From assembly GCA_040902895.1 (NCBI GenBank), contig JBBDWL010000076.1, positions 65,678 through 129,677 of the forward strand: 64,000 nt of DNA, written 5' to 3'. The translations under genes and the position numbers were made by a program. Each line of letters begins with the position of its first letter. Position 1 is the stretch's first letter. Below the pieces are notes generated by a model. That model searched no databases, was not told the origin of the DNA, and worked only from the letters and a program-made list of their open reading frames with translations. Positions 25,536 through 33,086 of the stretch are shown here, one piece after another. The stretch is from JALYRV01 sp040902895 (GTDB lineage Bacteria; Acidobacteriota; Vicinamibacteria; Vicinamibacterales; SCN-69-37).

Positions 25536-25877
25536 TCAGCGGCGGCGCCGCCCTTTCGGTTTTGCGGGCGCCGAATCGAGCGCCGCAACGCGCGTCTCGA
25601 GTGCGGCAATCTGCCGGCGCAGGTCCGCGCCGTCAAACTCCGGGCGATCCTGACCCGGCGACAGCTCCCGGTCGTATCGCCACCAGTCGAGTCCAATCTC
25701 CTGTGCTTTGTCGAGCGAGCACACGAGCAAGCGGATGCGAATGGTCAGCAGCTCCACTTCGGCCAGCGAGATTTTGATATCGCCGGCGATAACGAGTCCT
25801 TTGTCGAGAACACGGTCGAGCACGTCGACCAGGCCGGTCGACTGGGTGCGGATCGGTGTCGAGAAGTCGGGAGCCAT
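25536..25877 (-). CDS. gvpJ: Gas vesicle protein GvpJ
   Basis: A 113-residue minor GvpA-superfamily protein. The core reads GLVDVLDRVLDKGLVIAGDI, KISLAEVELLTIRIRLLVCS and LDKAQEIGLDWWRYD; the AGDI and WW residues distinguish GvpJ from GvpA. The C-terminal helix (DLRRQIAALETRVAALD) and a basic end follow. GvpJ is an essential minor protein thought to act in nucleation. It is the promoter-proximal gene of the operon. Confidence 0.93.
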   Translation of the reverse strand: MAPDFSTPIRTQSTGLVDVLDRVLDKGLVIAGDIKISLAEVELLTIRIRLLVCSLDKAQEIGLDWWRYDRELSPGQDRPEFDGADLRRQIAALETRVAALDSAPAKPKGRRRR

Positions 25878-25888
25878 GCGGTGCTGCG

Positions 25889-25918
25889 ACTATAGCCGCG
25901 TACTGGACTCCCCGGCAA
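25889..25918 (-). promoter_or_regulatory. Candidate promoter of the gas vesicle operon
   Basis: On the minus strand TTGCCG (25913-25918) is followed after 18 bases by TATAGT (25889-25894), which ends eleven bases before the gvpJ ATG. The transcript would be nearly leaderless. A second candidate further upstream (25963-25979) resembles a sigma-54 site and is described in the findings. The rest of 25878-26022 holds no gene. Confidence 0.4.
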
Positions 25919-26022
25919 GGAGCGCCCAAGGCATGTCCGTCGCTGTCGTCATCGCTCAGCCATGCAGAATTGCGGCCAAGCTTAACCATTCGAAACCGAT
26001 GAGGTAGCCTCCGCGGGCTGTA

Positions 26023-27687
26023 TTATTCCCGTCCATCATTCGGTGCAGCGCGTTGGCCTCCCAGCCACTCGACCAGCGTTGTCATTTCGTCCTCCGAGAG
26101 GCGTGTACCGAACGCCGGCATCTCCGCATCAGCATTGACGGCTTCGGGATCCGCAATCCACCGGCGCAGCGCGGCAGGGTCGTGCTTCTGGCCAATATTG
26201 GAAAGATCCGGACCTTCGTCTCCTCCGTCGCGCCCGCCCTTCTCGATGCGATGACACCCGATGCAGAAGCGCGCAAAGACGCGCATCGCCGTGACATCGG
26301 CATGCGCGAGCGGCGGCGGACGGTCACCGCGCCGCGCGCGCGCGAGAAACGCGAGCAGCGCCTCGATCTCGCGCTCGTTCGACTCCGGCGGCTCGCGCAA
26401 CCCTGGCGCGATCATTTCAGGATCGAACAGGTGTCCCTCGATCCACGCCGCGTCGCGCGTGATCGTGCCCGGTCCGACGGGATCCGCCACGCCGCCATCC
26501 GCGTGGCAACGCGTGCAGGCCACATCCGAGGCCATCGCGGCCCCGCCGACCTCGCGGATCGTCCACTCGGAATCGGCGGGCGGTGGCCGATCGCGCCATC
26601 CCGCGGCCGTGAGGGCGCCGAGCGACAGCGCGATGACGCCGAAGATCGCGAGCGGCAGGCGGCGCTCTGCAGGATCGCGCGACGGACCGCGATCGATCCA
26701 CGGCAGCAGCGCGAGCAGCAGAAGCACAAGGCCGGGGATCACAATTGCGCCGACGACTTCGAGGCGGCCTGGAAAGTACTTGAGCAGCTGAAACAGGCCG
26801 AGGAAGTACCACTCCGGCCGCGGCATGTAGCCTGCCTCTGCCGGATCGGCGACCGGTTCGAGCGGCGGCGCGCCGCGCGAGGCGAGCGCGATGAGGATCG
26901 CGATGACGATCAGGGCCGCGGTGACATCGCGCGCGGCCTGGTAGGGGTAGAAGGGGAAGAAAGGGGGACGGGTCTGAATTATTCGGTGACTGCGAGGGAA
27001 TAATTCAGACCCGTCCCCCTTTCTTCCCCAGGGCCCCGAGATCCCATGGCGGCGCATCAGATACAGATGCAGCGCCACGAGGAGGACAAGGATCGCCGGC
27101 AGCACGATGACATGCGCGGCGTACCAGCGCGTCAGGGTCAGCGCGCCGATCTCGGGACCGCCGCGCATGATGCCGGCAACCAGCTCCCCCACCACCGGCG
27201 TCAGCGCCGCGATGTTGATGGTCACAACCGTTGCCCAGTAGGCGCGCTGATCCCACGGCAGCAGATAGCCGGTCAGCGCGAACGCGAGAATCACGAGCAG
27301 CAGCGCAAGGCCGGTGAGCCACGTGAGCTCGCGCGGCTTCCGGTACGCGCCGAAGACGACGACGCGGACGACGTGCAGGGCGGCCGCGATCACGATGATG
27401 GTGGCGCCGTAATAGTGCAAGCCGCGCAGAAACGCGCCGGCGCGGATCGATTGATCGATGTACCGGACACTCTCGTGCGCGTGATCCGGCGTAGGCGCGT
27501 ACGTCAGCGACAACAGCACGCCGGTGACGGCCTGCAGCGCGAGCGCGGCAAGCAGCACGCTGCCGAGCGTGAACCACCAGCCAGTGCCGGCCGGCAGCGG
27601 CTCGTCGAGCAGGTGCCGCCGCGCGGCGCGCCATCCGGCGCGGTTTTCCAGCCAGTTACCAATGCGGATGAAAACGTCACGCGCCAT
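26023..27687 (-). CDS. Cytochrome b fused to a diheme cytochrome c (bc-type complex)
   Basis: A 554-residue fusion. Residues 1-340 are cytochrome b: the heme-ligand helices (LHYYGATIIVIAAALHVVRV, WYAAHVIVLPAILVLLVALH) and the quinol-site motif PEWY in YMPRPEWYFLGLFQ. After a further hydrophobic segment come two c-type heme motifs, CTRCH (391-395) and CIGCH (475-479), each in its own small domain, with methionine ligands likely in EMIAPG and DAEMPAFG. It would oxidise quinol and pass electrons out to a carrier, replacing separate cytochrome c1 and c subunits. The loop after RRHGISGPWG is lengthened by an inserted palindrome. Confidence 0.9.
   Translation of the reverse strand: MARDVFIRIGNWLENRAGWRAARRHLLDEPLPAGTGWWFTLGSVLLAALALQAVTGVLLSLTYAPTPDHAHESVRYIDQSIRAGAFLRGLHYYGATIIVIAAALHVVRVVVFGAYRKPRELTWLTGLALLLVILAFALTGYLLPWDQRAYWATVVTINIAALTPVVGELVAGIMRGGPEIGALTLTRWYAAHVIVLPAILVLLVALHLYLMRRHGISGPWGRKGDGSELFPRSHRIIQTRPPFFPFYPYQAARDVTAALIVIAILIALASRGAPPLEPVADPAEAGYMPRPEWYFLGLFQLLKYFPGRLEVVGAIVIPGLVLLLLALLPWIDRGPSRDPAERRLPLAIFGVIALSLGALTAAGWRDRPPPADSEWTIREVGGAAMASDVACTRCHADGGVADPVGPGTITRDAAWIEGHLFDPEMIAPGLREPPESNEREIEALLAFLARARRGDRPPPLAHADVTAMRVFARFCIGCHRIEKGGRDGGDEGPDLSNIGQKHDPAALRRWIADPEAVNADAEMPAFGTRLSEDEMTTLVEWLGGQRAAPNDGRE
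26953..27029. repeat. Perfect 32-base palindrome inside the cytochrome b frame
   Basis: The arms 26953-26984 (begins GGGGAAGAAAGGGGGACG) and 26998-27029 are exact reverse complements, separated by a 13-base loop. The element is read in frame on the minus strand and encodes roughly KGDGSELFPRSHRIIQTRP between GISGPWG and the next helix. It resembles REP-type palindromes mobilised by RAYT transposases, but no such transposase is in the window. Confidence 0.85.
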
Positions 27688-28163
27688 CAGATCTCGACGT
27701 GCACTTCGTCGCGGGCGAAATCGACGCGGGCCGCGACCGGCGGCAGCGGCGCGGGCGGAGGGCCAGAGACCACGCGTCCGTCACGATCGTAAACGCCCCG
27801 ATGACAGGGACACTCGAACCGATCCGCCGGCGCGTTCCATGACACGCGGCATCCAAGGTGCGTGCAGGTCGCCGACAGCGCGCGTACCTGATCGTCGCGT
27901 GTGACCGTGAGAAAGATCACCTGCGGCCTGCGCGCGCGATGCCAGCCGTCGCGCCGGGCGGTCGTCACGATCACAGGCGTCGGGACATTGGGCTCGAGGT
28001 CGCTGAAGCGCGCGGCCCTCGTCCAGCGGCGCGCGCGCACCGATGCGGCGGGCACGGCGATCAGGCCGGCGAGCGCGGCCACCGCCGCACCGGCCGTGGT
28101 GAGCGCGCCGCGCACGAACCATGAGAGCAGACGGCGGCGGCTGGCGAGAGGATCGGACGACAC
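27687..28163 (-). CDS. Rieske iron-sulfur protein of the bc-type complex
   Basis: A 158-residue Rieske protein. An Arg-rich N-terminus followed by one hydrophobic anchor (LTTAGAAVAALAGLIAVPAA) resembles the Tat-type anchor of QcrA/PetA. The cluster-binding boxes are CTHLGC and CPCHRG, giving two Cys and two His ligands for the 2Fe-2S centre. Its stop overlaps the ATG of the cytochrome b fusion by one base (TGATG), so the two-gene operon appears to encode the whole catalytic core of the complex. Confidence 0.92.
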   Translation of the reverse strand: MSSDPLASRRRLLSWFVRGALTTAGAAVAALAGLIAVPAASVRARRWTRAARFSDLEPNVPTPVIVTTARRDGWHRARRPQVIFLTVTRDDQVRALSATCTHLGCRVSWNAPADRFECPCHRGVYDRDGRVVSGPPPAPLPPVAARVDFARDEVHVEI

Positions 28164-28224
28164 GTTACGCCGAGCCTAGCAAAGAATGCGTCGCGGCGAA
28201 CCTTACTTCCGTTCCCCCGCCGAG

Positions 28225-28230
28225 TACACT
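28225..28230 (+). promoter_or_regulatory. -10 element of typA
   Basis: TACACT ends six bases before the ATG at 28237, the spacing expected if transcription begins at the start codon itself. A weak TTACTT lies 16 bases upstream. The 73 bases between the divergent Rieske and typA genes hold nothing else I can assign. Confidence 0.45.
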
Positions 28231-28236
28231 ATAAAG

Positions 28237-30066
28237 ATGCCCAACCGCCGGCAGGCGCGCGTCGCGAATCCGCTTCGTCGAAACATCGCGATCATCGCGC
28301 ACGTCGACCACGGCAAGACCACCCTTGTTGACGCCCTCTTCCAGCAGAGCGGTATTTATCGTTCGAACGAGCGCATTGCCGACCGGGCCATGGACAGCAA
28401 CGAGCTCGAGCGCGAGCGCGGCATCACGATCCTGGCGAAGAACACCGCCGTCAACTACGGCGAGCATCTCATCAACATTGTCGACACGCCGGGCCACGCC
28501 GACTTCGGCGGCGAAGTCGAGCGCGTGCTCTCGATGGTCGACGGCGTGATGCTGCTGGTCGACGCGTCGGAAGGCCCGCTGCCGCAGACGCGCTTCGTCC
28601 TGGGCAAGGCGCTCGAGCGCCGCCTGACGCCCATCGTCGTCATCAACAAGATCGATCGCCAGGACGCGCGGCCGCAGGCCGTCGTCAACGAAGTGTTCGA
28701 CCTGTTCATCGATCTCGACGCCACCGAGGATCTGCTCGACTTCCCCATCCTCTATGCCGTGGCGCGTGACGGCATCGCCAGCACCTCGCTCGAGGAGAAA
28801 GGCACGTCGCTCAAGCCGCTGTTCGACGCCATCATCGAGCGCATTCCGCCGCCGATGGGCGATCCCGACGGCAAGCTGCAGATGCTGGTGGCGAATCTCG
28901 ACGCGAGCGATTACCTCGGCCGGCTCGCCATCGGGCGCATCTTCAACGGCCGCGTGAAGGTCGGCGATCAGATCTCCGTGTGCAAGCTCGATGGCACGGT
29001 GCAGGTCACGAAGGTCACGAAGCTGTACTCGTTCGAAGGGCTCAAGCGCATCGACACACAGCAGGCCGCCGCGGGCGACATCGTCTGTCTCGCCGGCATC
29101 GAAGGGATCATGATCGGCGAGACGATCTCGTCGCCGATCGACCCGGAGCCGCTCAACGCGATTGCCATCGACGAACCGACGGTGTCGATGATCTTCGGCG
29201 TGAACACGTCGCCGATGGCGGGCCGCGAGGGGCAGTACGTCACGTCGCGGCAGCTCGCCGATCGTCTCGATCGCGAGCTCGTGGGCAATGTGTCGATCCG
29301 GGTCGAGCCCACCGACTCGCCCGAGCAGTTCAAGGTGCTCGGCCGCGGCGAGCTGCAGCTCTCGATTCTGCTCGAGATGATGCGGCGCGAAGGCTTCGAG
29401 ATGCAGGTGTCGCGGCCCGAGATCGTGACGCGCGAGATCAACGGGCAGCGCGTCGAGCCGGTCGAAGAGCTGATCATCGACGTTGCCGAGGATTATCAGG
29501 GCGTGGTCATCGCGCAGATTGGCATCCGCAAGGGCGTGATGACGAAGATGGTGAATCACGGCTCGGGCCGCACGCGCCTCGAGTTCAGAATTCCGGCACG
29601 CGGACTGATCGGCTTCCGATCGCAGCTGCTGGCCGAAACGCGCGGCACCGGCATCATGCACCACCGGTTCATCGGATGGGAGGCCTGGCACGGCGACATT
29701 CCAGCCCGCGGGACCGGCGCCCTGGTGTCCGACCGGACCGGTCCTGCCACCGCCTATGCCATCGCCGCCCTTCAGGAGCGCGGCGAGATGTTCATCGATC
29801 CCACGACCGACGTGTACGAAGGCATGATCGTGGGCGAGAACAGCCGGACCAACGATCTCGACGTCAATATCACCAGGGAAAAGAAGCAGACCAACATGCG
29901 GGCCTCGAGCGCCGACGAGGCCGTACGGCTGATTCCACCGCGGCGGCTGAATCTCGAGCAGGCGCTCGAGTTCATCAGCGATGATGAACTGGTGGAGATC
30001 ACACCGAAGAACCTGCGCCTGCGCAAGCGGGTGCTGGCCGCGAACATGCGGCCGAGAAGGAACTAG
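28237..30066 (+). CDS. typA: Ribosome-associated GTPase TypA/BipA
   Basis: Translational GTPase of 609 residues, normal for BipA. The G motifs are complete: G1 AHVDHGKTTLVDAL, G2 RERGITILAKN, G3 DTPGHADFGGEVERV, G4 NKIDRQDARP. Elongation-factor domain II follows, and the BipA-specific C-terminal part contains ARGLIGFRSQLLAETRGTGI and MIVGENSRTNDLDVN. It binds the 70S ribosome under stress and cold and aids 50S assembly. ATG at 28237 is the first start that fits the family. A small FKBP lipoprotein gene follows nine bases later. Confidence 0.97.
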   Translation: MPNRRQARVANPLRRNIAIIAHVDHGKTTLVDALFQQSGIYRSNERIADRAMDSNELERERGITILAKNTAVNYGEHLINIVDTPGHADFGGEVERVLSMVDGVMLLVDASEGPLPQTRFVLGKALERRLTPIVVINKIDRQDARPQAVVNEVFDLFIDLDATEDLLDFPILYAVARDGIASTSLEEKGTSLKPLFDAIIERIPPPMGDPDGKLQMLVANLDASDYLGRLAIGRIFNGRVKVGDQISVCKLDGTVQVTKVTKLYSFEGLKRIDTQQAAAGDIVCLAGIEGIMIGETISSPIDPEPLNAIAIDEPTVSMIFGVNTSPMAGREGQYVTSRQLADRLDRELVGNVSIRVEPTDSPEQFKVLGRGELQLSILLEMMRREGFEMQVSRPEIVTREINGQRVEPVEELIIDVAEDYQGVVIAQIGIRKGVMTKMVNHGSGRTRLEFRIPARGLIGFRSQLLAETRGTGIMHHRFIGWEAWHGDIPARGTGALVSDRTGPATAYAIAALQERGEMFIDPTTDVYEGMIVGENSRTNDLDVNITREKKQTNMRASSADEAVRLIPPRRLNLEQALEFISDDELVEITPKNLRLRKRVLAANMRPRRN

Positions 30067-30074
30067 GCCCGACG

Positions 30075-30530
30075 ATGCTGACGCACGCCACACGCACGAT
30101 CTCGCTCGCTCTGCTCGCGCTGGTCGCCGGATGCAACACGGAAGGACCGACGACGCCCATCACCTTCGTCGGACCCGCGTCGCTGGTCATCACCGATCTG
30201 CGAACCGGCGCGGGCGAGACGCTCGCCCAGGGCCAGCAGGCCACAGTGCACTATGCGCTCTGGCTGTACGATCCGAGGAACACCGACTCGAAAGGGACGC
30301 TGCTCGAAGACTCACGCCAGTTGGGGTCGGCAAGTCAGGGCTTCACGATCAGGATCGCAACCGATGCGGTGATTGAGGGCTGGGTGCAGGGGCTGCCGGG
30401 CATGAAAGTGGGCGGGCTGCGGCGGCTCGTGATTCCGCCCTCGCTCGCCTTTGGCGATACGGGCAGTCAGGGGATCCCGCCGAACGCGTGGCTCGTGTTC
30501 GACGTGGATCTGCTCGCCGTCAGAAACTGA
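30075..30530 (+). CDS. FKBP-type peptidyl-prolyl isomerase lipoprotein
   Basis: A 151-residue protein with a lipoprotein signal peptide ending in the lipobox LVAGC (Cys about residue 20) and one FKBP domain: VHYALWLYDPRNTDSKGTLL, VIEGWVQGLPGMKVGGLRRL and VIPPSLAFGDTG...IPPNA. It should catalyse cis-trans proline isomerisation of exported proteins while anchored to a membrane by lipid. The distance to typA suggests a shared transcript but no shared function. Confidence 0.9.
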   Translation: MLTHATRTISLALLALVAGCNTEGPTTPITFVGPASLVITDLRTGAGETLAQGQQATVHYALWLYDPRNTDSKGTLLEDSRQLGSASQGFTIRIATDAVIEGWVQGLPGMKVGGLRRLVIPPSLAFGDTGSQGIPPNAWLVFDVDLLAVRN

Positions 30531-30541
30531 GCGCAGCTTCT

Positions 30542-31543
30542 TCAGGACAGCTCGATGCGCGGGCTTGCCGGGCGCGGACGCGCGTCCGCCGCGTGCCAGT
30601 TCGTGTGCGGCGCCTGGTTCTCGACGATCCAGCCGTAGACAAGCTTTCCATACGTCATCCACGTCATCCCGCGCTCCGCATAGAACGGCCGCAGCGCCGT
30701 CTGCACTTTCGGCAGGCGATAGAACGGCACGCCCGGGAAGTAGTGATGCTCGAGGTGGTAGTTCGAGTTCAGAAACAGGAAATCCCAGAACCAGTGGCCG
30801 CGCATGAGCGTGCCCCACTGCGCCGGGTCGTCGGGATTGATGTCGTAGTGCTGCCCGAGCCGGTTGAGCGTGAACGCCACCGGGAACACGAAGAACACCG
30901 GCAGGATGTGCGCGCGCAGCGCGGCGCTCGCGCCGAACGCCGTCCAGATGGCGGCCATCGCTCCGAGGTGAAAGCCGATTGACAGCCAGCGCTCGCGGCC
31001 GATCCGCTGGCGCAGCTCGGGCTCGTACGTCGTGGCCTCGCGCTTTGCGGCGCGGAAATAGATCGGAAACAGGACGGGCGTGGCGTACAGCAGCTTGTAC
31101 CAGCGGGCGTTGATCTTCGGCGAGAGATGGTGGCGCTTCGGATCGTCTTCCTCGGAGCCGAGCTCCGCGTGATGATCGAGATGCCAGCGCGTGAACTGAC
31201 TGGCCGAGAGTCCGCTCGGCGTCGCATACAGCAGACCCAGTACGCGCTCGAGCACCGGACGCCGCGTGGTGAACACGGCATGGTGCACCACTTCGTGCAG
31301 CAGCACCGAGAAGTTGAAGACGGTGAAGCCCTGCACGATGACGAGCGGAATCCAGATCGCCGGATGCGTGAAGCGGATGAGCGCCCACGTGCACACCGCC
31401 AGGATTGCGAACTGCCGGCCCGCGACGAGCAGATGCCTCGCCACCGATTTGGTGTGCAGCTCGCGCATCAGATCGCGCGGCACGGCACGGCCCAGCTCGG
31501 CACGCAGGGCGCCCGCATGCGCAGAATAGTGATGATGTCCCAC
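30542..31543 (-). CDS. Fatty acid desaturase family protein
   Basis: A 333-residue membrane di-iron enzyme. The three His boxes are HEVVHH, HLDHH (in RWHLDHHAELG) and HLEHH (in NYHLEHHYFPG), spaced as in the DesA/beta-carotene hydroxylase-like superfamily, with hydrophobic pairs between them. It likely introduces a double bond into acyl chains or hydroxylates a lipid; the exact substrate is not readable. I use the GTG at 31543, although no ribosome-binding site precedes it; the ATG about 25 codons downstream is possible. Confidence 0.85.
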   Translation of the reverse strand: MGHHHYSAHAGALRAELGRAVPRDLMRELHTKSVARHLLVAGRQFAILAVCTWALIRFTHPAIWIPLVIVQGFTVFNFSVLLHEVVHHAVFTTRRPVLERVLGLLYATPSGLSASQFTRWHLDHHAELGSEEDDPKRHHLSPKINARWYKLLYATPVLFPIYFRAAKREATTYEPELRQRIGRERWLSIGFHLGAMAAIWTAFGASAALRAHILPVFFVFPVAFTLNRLGQHYDINPDDPAQWGTLMRGHWFWDFLFLNSNYHLEHHYFPGVPFYRLPKVQTALRPFYAERGMTWMTYGKLVYGWIVENQAPHTNWHAADARPRPASPRIELS

Positions 31544-31561
31544 GGAGGATCTAGTTTACGG

Positions 31562-31601
31562 GATTTGGTGATCTCGTGATTTGGTGATCTGGTGATTTAG
31601 C
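31562..31601. repeat. Five 8-base tandem units (GATYTGGT)
   Basis: GATTTGGT, GATCTCGT, GATTTGGT, GATCTGGT and GATTTAGC follow without gaps between the desaturase start and the DMT transporter stop. The reverse complement of the same unit is repeated at 61898-61930. Confidence 0.8.
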
Positions 31602-32681
31602 TCAACGGGGGCCTGGCGACACCATGGGCAACCTGATGCGTGTCAGGGCGACGCCGCTGAGCACGAGGGCTGCGCCGACGAGCTTCTGCGGCGTCAGCGC
31701 CTCGCCCAGCCACAGCGCGGCCACGCTCATGGCCGCAATCGGCACCAGGTTCGAATAGATCGAGGTGCGCGCCATGCCGATCTTCTGCACCGCGGCATAC
31801 CAGATCAGATACGCAAGACACAGCGCGAACAGCGACGAAAACACGAGCGCCCACCACGTCCACGCGCTCACCGCGGCCCAATCCACATCGGCCATCTGCG
31901 GAATCGTCACGATGACATACGGCACCGCGCCCATCGCCATCGACGTGCCGGTGACGAACAGCGGCGAATGCCGTTTGAGCAGTGTGGCGGCGCCAACGGT
32001 GTAAACCGTCCAGCACGCGACCGACACGAATATCAGGACATCGCCGGTCAGATGATCGCCGCCAAGCCCGGCGCCCATCCCGACAACGATCCAGATGCCG
32101 ATCGCCGACACGGCCGCACCGATCCAGTGCATCCGTGACACGCGCTCGCGGCCGAGCGCAGCGCCGGCCAGCGCGACACAGACCGGCGTGGCGCCGATGA
32201 TGAGCGAGCTGTTGGCCACGCTCGTGAGCGCAACGCCGCTCACGAAAGACAGCTGATACGCGAAGTGGCCGACAAGGCCGAGGGCGGCGAGCGACAGGAC
32301 GTCGCGTCTGAGCAGCGGTTCGCGCGTGAAGAGCATGCGCGGCGGAGTCGCGCCCTTCTTCGCGCGGTTGAGGATCACCGTGATGGCGAAAGCAAAGACG
32401 ATCGACGCAATCACCATGCGCAGCGCATTGAAGGGCTGCTGCGGGATTTCCTGAAACGCGACTTTGAGCACGCTGTAGTTCGCGCCCCAAATCACCACCA
32501 TGGCGACAAGCGCCAGGTCTATGCGAGTAAGGGACGTAAGACGAGTAAGTCGAGTAAGGGGAGTAAGACGAGTAAGGGGAGTAAGGGGAGTAAGGGGTGT
32601 TAGGGGGGTAAGGGGGTAAGTCGGACGGGGGCTGCGGGCCGGCGATCCTTCCACCGGCGAGCGGCCCCCGTCCGTCGTCAC
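31602..32681 (-). CDS. EamA/DMT-family transporter with repeat-encoded N-terminus
   Basis: A 359-residue drug/metabolite transporter. Ten hydrophobic segments in two EamA halves are visible, starting IDLALVAMVVIWGANYSVLK and, for the second half, VLIFVSVACWTVYTVGAATL. The first 50 residues are not part of the fold: they contain repeats of Leu-Thr-Pro / Leu-Thr-Arg encoded by a 9-base tandem repeat read in frame. The GTG start is seven bases after the atpE stop, with AGGA upstream, so it appears to be transcribed with the ATP synthase genes. The substrate is unknown. Confidence 0.82.
   Translation of the reverse strand: MTTDGGRSPVEGSPARSPRPTYPLTPLTPLTPLTPLTRLTPLTRLTRLTSLTRIDLALVAMVVIWGANYSVLKVAFQEIPQQPFNALRMVIASIVFAFAITVILNRAKKGATPPRMLFTREPLLRRDVLSLAALGLVGHFAYQLSFVSGVALTSVANSSLIIGATPVCVALAGAALGRERVSRMHWIGAAVSAIGIWIVVGMGAGLGGDHLTGDVLIFVSVACWTVYTVGAATLLKRHSPLFVTGTSMAMGAVPYVIVTIPQMADVDWAAVSAWTWWALVFSSLFALCLAYLIWYAAVQKIGMARTSIYSNLVPIAAMSVAALWLGEALTPQKLVGAALVLSGVALTRIRLPMVSPGPR
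32525..32623. repeat. 9-base tandem repeat (GAGTAAGNN), about eleven units
   Basis: The unit GTAAGNNGA is repeated from 32525 to 32623 with changes at two positions. Since nine is a multiple of three, the minus-strand frame stays open and reads (Leu-Thr-Pro/Arg)n at the N-terminus of the transporter. The same unit occurs at 52731-52775 and 58298-58341. Confidence 0.85.
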
Positions 32682-32688
32682 GTCCGTC

Positions 32689-33045
32689 CTAGCCGCCGAC
32701 CTGGGGCGGGGCGAACGGCTTGAGGAAGAAGAGGATCAGCGAGATCAGCAGCACGTAGATGACCAGCGACTCGATGAGCACGAGGCCGAGGATCAGCGCG
32801 CCGCGAATTTCGCCCGAGGCGCTGGGATTGCGCGCGATGCCTTCAGCCGCCGCCGCAACCGCGCGGCCCTGACCGAGGGCGCCGCCGAACGCCGCAATAC
32901 CGAGCGCGAACCCGGCCGTGATGATCGACCACATCGCGACCGAGGTGCCGCCATGCGTCGCCGCGGGATCCTGCGCGAACACCGGCGTTGCCACGGCCAC
33001 CATGGCCATTACCAGACCCGTCATCGAGAAAAAGCGCTTACTCAC
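32689..33045 (-). CDS. atpE: ATP synthase F0 subunit c
   Basis: A 118-residue ring subunit. The hairpin is helix 1 (FALGIAAFGGALGQGRAVAA), polar loop EGIARNPSASGEIRG and helix 2 (ALILGLVLIESLVIYVLLI) with the ion-binding Glu in LIESL. Before it there is an extra signal-peptide-like segment (FFSMTGLVMAMVAVATPVFA, probable cut after FAQ), as in some other phyla with long c subunits. GTG at 33045 has GGAGG at the right distance; longer upstream readings are not supported. Gln and Ser next to the Glu site recall sodium-type c subunits, but Thr is missing, so ion specificity is open. Confidence 0.92.
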   Translation of the reverse strand: MSKRFFSMTGLVMAMVAVATPVFAQDPAATHGGTSVAMWSIITAGFALGIAAFGGALGQGRAVAAAAEGIARNPSASGEIRGALILGLVLIESLVIYVLLISLILFFLKPFAPPQVGG

Positions 33046-33086
33046 ACAGCCTCCTAAAGAATCAGTCCAAAAACGAAACGAAATCC

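Noticed and set aside
28165..30093. Long open frame antisense to typA
   Set aside because: It mirrors codon bias of the very conserved typA gene; its product is Arg/His/Asp-rich and has no domain.
31562..31601. CRISPR array
   Set aside because: Units are 8 bases without spacers; the 9-base and 75-base arrays are also uninterrupted. No cas gene is present.
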